Positions 59,236-64,000 of a DNA stretch of 64,000 bases are shown in pieces. The position numbers were made by a program, and so were the translations under genes. Source of the DNA: Gymnopus androsaceus JB14 (Eukaryota > Basidiomycota > Agaricomycetes > Agaricales > Omphalotaceae). Position 1 is the stretch's first letter. The number at the start of each line of letters is the position of its first letter. Under the pieces are notes generated by a model that made no database searches, had not been told where the DNA came from, and was given only the letters and a program-made list of their open reading frames with translations. The DNA is taken from contig ML769390.1 in assembly GCA_009733575.1 (NCBI GenBank), forward strand, positions 496,001-560,000. The letters run 5' to 3'.

Positions 59236-60065
59236 ATCTACTTACCGTAGGCGGGAGTAAGCCTAAAGCAGTCCACTCTGCCGGCGGTAGTAACCACTGA
59301 CATTACTATTAGCCACACGTTTGAATACAGCCTTTCAATTGGCTTCCCGAGGTTCTTTTTGTTTTGCCTCTCGGTAAGGGACCTTGAGTTCAAACCAGGC
59401 GGCGGAACGCATGTAGAACTTTCGCACTGGATCCCATATGCATGTATACTAGCCTAGTATTGGCTACTCAGAGACCCAAATTGAATTCAAGAGCAAAGCC
59501 TCAAAGGTAAAGGCCAGGGAATCGGCATCCAACAGATTGGCGGTGTATATTCAAGTTCAGCGCCAAAGGAGACTAGGGATGAATTAGTACATATAAGTGA
59601 CGGCAAGCCTGACTCGGAGTGTTCATCTCAAATGAATGAGCATCAACGTACGGTACTCCGGGAGGATTCAAGTAGAGTAACATATAGGGGCACAAAGTTC
59701 ATCTAATTAGCGCTTGCGAGCAGTGCTTTGGTAGCGTTGCATGCGGTAGGCGTAGACGGGTAAGTATCCAGATTCGATGATATTAATCCAGTGCCATTCC
59801 AACGCATCCACCGCTATAACTTAAATGACATGGGAATCTCTTCCGCGATAAACACGGCACACTTTAAACTCATTTTCACGACTATCGTCTTCATCACTTA
59901 TCGCTTCTAAGTCTATCAATCTCTTGCTGATGCTTCAAGTGATGTCATTTGAATCAGTAAGTATTCCCTCTTATATATGGACCCCACCTCTGTGGTTGCC
60001 TTGGGCATAGAACTTTACCAGTGACTCGTGAGCATGCCTCACTGCTTGAGAGGCGAAAGAATTAA
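59236..60065. repeat. Degenerate repeat array, unit B
   Basis: Second copy, shortest (about 0.83 kb), with the same landmarks in the same order, ending with a near-identical GAGGCGAAAGAATTAAGTAC. It lacks some of the middle present in A. No gene recognised. Confidence 0.7.
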
Positions 60066-60235
60066 GTACTTACCGTAGGCTGGAGTAGGCCTAAGGCAGT
60101 CCACTCTACCGATAGTTGAAACCTAGTAACCACTGACCTTATTACTAGACTTCTAAATACAGTTTTTAGTCGAGTTTTGAATTGCTTTCAAATGCACGAC
60201 TAAAATCGCTTCCAAAATAGCTTTTCAGCCAACCT

Positions 60236-60238
60236 CAG

Positions 60239-60269
<31 letters not shown>

Positions 60270-60270
60270 G
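60236..60270 (+). repeat. (GA)n microsatellite
   Basis: Uninterrupted GA repeats broken once by an extra A. Present only in unit C of the array. Confidence 0.9.
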
Positions 60271-60729
60271 TTAGAAGTGGGAGAGCCGAGGTTCTTTTTC
60301 AATGATTTGGGATTGCCTGAATTGAACTAGATAGCGGCGGAATGCATATTATTCTCGCTCTGGATCCTATGTGCACAACCTGCCGGCTACTTAGTAGAGA
60401 CCCAACTTGAAGGCTAAAGCAATACATGAAAGCGAGATGAGCATTCAAGGGTAAAGCTAAACCCTCAAAGGATAGGATACTAGGATATAAATTATATTGG
60501 TCAAGGTCCATTTCCGAATAGCCAGTTTACCGTACTACTGTACAATGTACAATTCTACGTTACAGCTATGATGATGGAACACACAGCCTTACTAGTACAG
60601 GGGAGCGATATACATGTCTGAGTCTTGACACATGTACTCTTCTCCGCCTCAGTGAAGTATGATGAATAAAATCAAGTGAAAACTATAGTATACTTACCTT
60701 TGAAGTTTGAACCTCCAATTGAGCCGAGT

Positions 60730-61010
60730 CTTCTCAGAATATACATACTTACATCATCAAGATATGTAAATATCTTTTGACTATAATAGACTTGTAAGAC
60801 CTCATAAACAAACTTTTGCAAGCAAGTTTGTCACCTTCTTGTCTGCCAGAAGGGTTCGGAATAATTCCCAAGAATCTGAATAGTACTTGCCCAACTGTGG
60901 CAAATTTGCCAGAATCATACCAGTGAACTCATTTCCAAGTACCACGACTTCATATTTCGCCTCACATTCAAACAAAACATGTGGAGGATCTTCGATTGAC
61001 AGCATAAAAA
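60730..61010 (-). pseudogene. Relic of a non-LTR retrotransposon C-terminus (zf-RVT-like)
   Basis: On the minus strand: CRFFMLSIEDPPHVLFECEA, then VVVLGNEFTGMILANLPQLG, YYSDSWELFRTLLADKKVTN and LLAKFVYEVLQVYYS after one frame change near 60810. The pattern (E-x-HxLFEC-E, a helical stretch, SPWE-like, KVT..LAKFVYEVLxVF) resembles the C-terminal segment that follows reverse transcriptase domains in many agaricomycete LINE-like proteins. No reverse transcriptase core is nearby, so it is a fragment. Confidence 0.5.
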
Positions 61011-61545
61011 ACCGACAAAGGTAAAGGCCAGGGAATTCCTCTATGCTGACATTCAACAGATTGACAGTGTGAGTAGGTATATTTAAGTCCGTGCCTGGGC
61101 GACACATATAAGTGTTGGTAAGCCTGGCTCGGAGTGTCCATCTCAAATGAATGAGCTTAATTTAACGTACGGTACTCCGGGAGGATTCAAGTAGAGTCTG
61201 CATTTTGGAAATTTTACACAAAACATAGGGGCACAAAGTCCATCGAGATATCGGTGCTTTGGTAGATGCGGTAGGCTAGTACCGCGGTAAGTATCCAGAT
61301 TTCACGAGATATTAATTCATTGCGCATCAGCCGCTATAATATGAATGGTATGGGATCGGCCAACGCGCCGCTTTAAACTCTAAGCGTCAAATTTCACGAC
61401 TACTCACTTATCGTCTTCATCGACATCACTTTAAACCGCTTCCGAGTCAATCAATTTCTTCAAGTGATGTCATTGTGAATCAGTGAGAGTTTCCTCACTC
61501 CTATGATTATGGGCATAGAACTTTCGAAAGAGGTTCGCTGCTCCC

Positions 61546-61889
61546 AAATTCCATTGCATGACAGGACTTACTGCAGATGCAATTTAGGCCTGAAATGTGA
61601 GTTACTGTTAGTACGAGTTACTCCATCAACTAGTTTGTTGTGCTAATGAGGCCACGTTCGAATAGTATCTCTAAATCGAGGGAGATATATGACCGTGTTT
61701 AGTTTTTCGGTGTCTCGCGACGAACTGCGGTAGGCACTGTACAGCAAATGACGACCGCGTAGCTCCCGCCTACCCCATTTTGATTGAACAGAAAGTGAAA
61801 GGCAAGTTAACCGCCTTACCGTCTCCGACATGTGCGTGCGAGAAGACATTGCAAGATAAAACTCCCGCAAGATTGATCACCGCTACTAC
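61546..61889. other. Junction between repeat array and inverted TmpA segment
   Basis: No recognisable gene. A short minus-strand frame (61643-61870) has no known motif. Confidence 0.4.
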
Positions 61890-62259
61890 ACAGTAGAGGC
61901 ATTATCTCTGTCTGTTTGAGCCGCCTAAAAGCAGCCCGAGCATGATCTCCGAGACCATGAACCCCCGAGCATTCACCGGTTCCGAGAAGGAGTAGTACAG
62001 CACCCTCCGACGGCGGAGTGTTTAGATTGTCATTCACTAGAAATAAAGCACACATATTCATATTCCTGTACCGCCGTCTGAATCTCGACGACATCCAGAC
62101 TTCCAAAGCCTGTTCCAAATGTTCAAGCCGGGCATCGAAGCCGAAACTTTCCGCATATATGCTCCAAGTCAGGACGATAACTTGACATGTCCACTTGCAG
62201 CAGATGCTCCTACGTCCCGACATTTCATCCCGACAAAAAGCATATGGATATCGCGCCAC
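61816..62259 (-). pseudogene. Coding-like relic, inverted counterpart of 29500-29663
   Basis: 147-codon open frame. LEHLEQALEVWMSSRFRRRY corresponds to HLEQAGLIDD..FEVWMSSRFGLRY in the other copy, with about ten codons missing here. It continues through the empty site of the hairpin insertion (SEGAVLLLLGTGECSGVHGL) where the other copy is interrupted. Family not recognised; whether it is expressed is unknown. Confidence 0.4.
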
Positions 62260-64000
62260 CGCTAAGTTTCATTTGCAGAAAAAAACCTTCCCAGGACCGA
62301 ATATAGATTCTAATCTCAAATCTGGGTTATTCTGAATATTACTGTTAAGGTTCCGCAAAATGACAGTGATTGTATTCCAGCTTATCGACAAACGCGCAGA
62401 CTCGAGTCGGACCGTAACTCTCGGCAGTTCCCAATATATTTTGCGTTCTAGCATTTGCATCCGTACAAGATCACTTCGGGAAGGAGAGAAAGTAGTTACT
62501 AGTACTACACGGCACGTCCAAGCGAGTCTGAATGCCGGAGGACCTATCCCGATGAGGCACTAGCATTCGGCTCCAGGAGTCAGGAACACGAATTTACTGT
62601 ACACTGCGTTGCGATTCTGCTTATCGGTATGCATTGGGCACCGGTTTCCAGTATAAACCTCTATAAGAAGCCCTTCGTTTCAAGAGTAAAATTCAAGTCT
62701 CGGCTCTCCTTCCATCTTCTAAAGTCATCATGAACTCTACATCTGGTGCTGACGCTGCTGAGAAGGGAATCCTTGAGCACGTACCTTCTGAGGCTACCCT
62801 CAATGTGCCCTCCTTGGCTTTTGGCAAGGATGTCGAAGGGAAGATGGAACGCAACCTCTCAGAGGCCACTCTGAAGGTTTCCCCCCCCGCGCTCAACGAT
62901 TCTAGGTCTAAAGAGACAGGATTAAAGCCTGCGCCACGTCCAGCTCCCCGCCCAAAAACCTCTCGCTGGATTAGATTTCAGCTTTGGTTCAATACTTACA
63001 GGTACGCTATCAACGTACCTTTGCAATACTCCTTTCCATACTCATCGGACCGTACAGGAAATTTTTCGTCCTGGTGGTCACTCTGAATGTTATAGGGCTT
63101 GTCCTTGCAGCAGCCGATGTCTGGCACTACCCTCGCATCTATACCAGTGCCTTCATATTAGGGAATCTGCAGGTCGCCCTCCTAGTACGGAATGAACTTT
63201 TTGGGCGGTTCTTGTATCTACTTGTCAACACTCTTTTTGCAAAGGTTAGTTCAATGCGTCCCGCTCCATCATCCTGTGCTAAAAAGAAAGGTGTAGTGGA
63301 CACCTTTAGGTTTCAGGCTCGCAATCACATCCGTTTTGCAACACTTAGGAGGTATACACTCTGGATGCGCTGCGTCTGGATTTATGTGGCTCGTCTTCCG
63401 AGTTGTGATCAACTTTATAAATCACAGCGATACACACAGCGCGATCCTTGCCATGGGTTTGGCCACCAATATCGCTGTAGCAGTATCTATCCTGTCCGCT
63501 TTCCCTTGGATCCGCAATACTCATCACAAGTGAGTCTGCATCGAAATGGAATCAAAAAAAAAAAAACTTACCCCTTTGTAGTGTATTTGAGCGGTATCAT
63601 CGCTTTGTTGGATGGTTTGTCACCGCATTTTTGAACGTTTCTCTCCCATGTCTGACCATTAAACATATCACAGGTTTGGACTATTGTGTAGTAAGTATTT
63701 ACAATCACCTTCTTGCCTACAGTTTAATAATTTCGTTTCAGCCTGGGTATTTGTTATCCTTGGGGATACCTACGACGTCAACACGCGCTCATGGAATCTT
63801 AATGGGGACCATCTCGCCAAGCAACAAGATTTCTGGTTCGCCATCATGATGTCTTTCCTGTAGGAGATAATCCATTCATAAATCTCAATTGTAGTACTGA
63901 TATGGACAAAACTTAGCATTCTATGGCCATGGTTGACCGTCCGATCTGTGAAGGTCGAAGTCGAGCTTGTGAGTTGCTCATCTCTGTGGCTCGACCTTGT
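61890..64000. repeat. Segmental duplication, unit 3 (inverted, runs off right edge)
   Basis: Reverse-complement match to unit 2 (about 26700-29950), covering 5' flank and TmpA gene. Diverged by scattered substitutions and small indels, so not a recent event or assembly duplicate. Confidence 0.75.
62730..64000 (+). CDS. TmpA-like integral membrane flavoprotein, copy 3 (3'-partial)
   Basis: It starts MNSTSGADAAEKGILEHVPS and follows copy 2 exon by exon: SRWIRFQLWFNTYR, KFFVLVVTLNVIGLVLAAAD, VRNELFGRFLYLLVNTLFAK, LQHLGGIHSGCAASGFMWLV and VSILSAFPWIRNTHH. FERYHRFVGW, WVFVILGDTYDV, KQQDFWFAIMM and ILWPWLTVRSVKVEVE come next, after which the window ends. One substitution is notable: LACTSILQH of copies 1 and 2 is LAITSVLQH here. 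No frameshift seen in the visible part. A run of 13 A's lies in the intron at about 63556. The flavin/nucleotide-binding C-terminal half lies outside the window. Confidence 0.78.

Larger units (their letters stand above)
60066..61545. repeat. Degenerate repeat array, unit C
   Basis: Third copy, interrupted by a (GA)n run (60236-60270) and by about 0.5 kb containing a zf-RVT-type retrotransposon relic (60730-61010). After it the unit resumes with CTCGGAGTGTCCATCTCAAA, CGTACGGTACTCCGGGAGG and AGGGGCACAAAGTCC. Confidence 0.68.

Overview
The window looks like nuclear DNA of an agaricomycete (mushroom-forming basidiomycete). Genes are densely packed and broken by many short introns of about 45-70 bp with GT..AG ends. 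The gene complement is purely fungal: RIM13/PalB calpain, RIT1, SWR1, KAP104, an SFC1 carrier, a TmpA-type membrane flavoprotein, an F-box relic, and a zf-RVT retrotransposon relic. Exon joins below were made by hand from reading frame, splice signals and remembered family conservation. No search was run.

Layout. 1-21.7 kb is a conserved housekeeping block: RIM13-like calpain (+, 5' end outside the window), RIT1 (-), a VIP36-like lectin (+), KAP104/transportin (-), a monocarboxylate-type MFS transporter (-), the SFC1 succinate/fumarate carrier (+), a homeodomain protein (+) and SWR1 (-). 22-30 kb is a tandem segmental duplication carrying two TmpA-like genes (-). Next come the PKA catalytic subunit (-), a small COX14-like gene (-), a broken F-box gene (+), a truncated GNAT copy, a UbiA prenyltransferase (-), an intact GNAT acetyltransferase (-), VPS11 (-), tiny ATP18 (+), sulfite oxidase (+), an FAD amine oxidase (+), arginine-type carbamoyl-phosphate synthase large chain (-) and the MAK5 helicase (-). 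57.5-61.6 kb is gene-poor and built from three degenerate copies of one repeat. From about 61.9 kb to the right edge lies a third, inverted copy of the TmpA segment.

How the genes work together. Most are independent housekeeping functions and no clear pathway cluster is visible. Compact arrangements include RIM13 and RIT1, whose stop codons are 6 bp apart tail to tail, and RIT1 and the lectin, which diverge across 87 bp. The most dynamic part is the TmpA family. It has three copies, two direct and one inverted, with paralog-specific indels and a 150-bp hairpin insertion whose empty site survives in another copy.

Caution. Several conserved genes (KAP104, VPS11, CPS, UbiA, homeodomain, SWR1 N-terminus) show isolated one-base shifts, often in homopolymers. 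This looks more like assembly or base-calling error than decay, and it weakens any pseudogene claim that rests on one indel.
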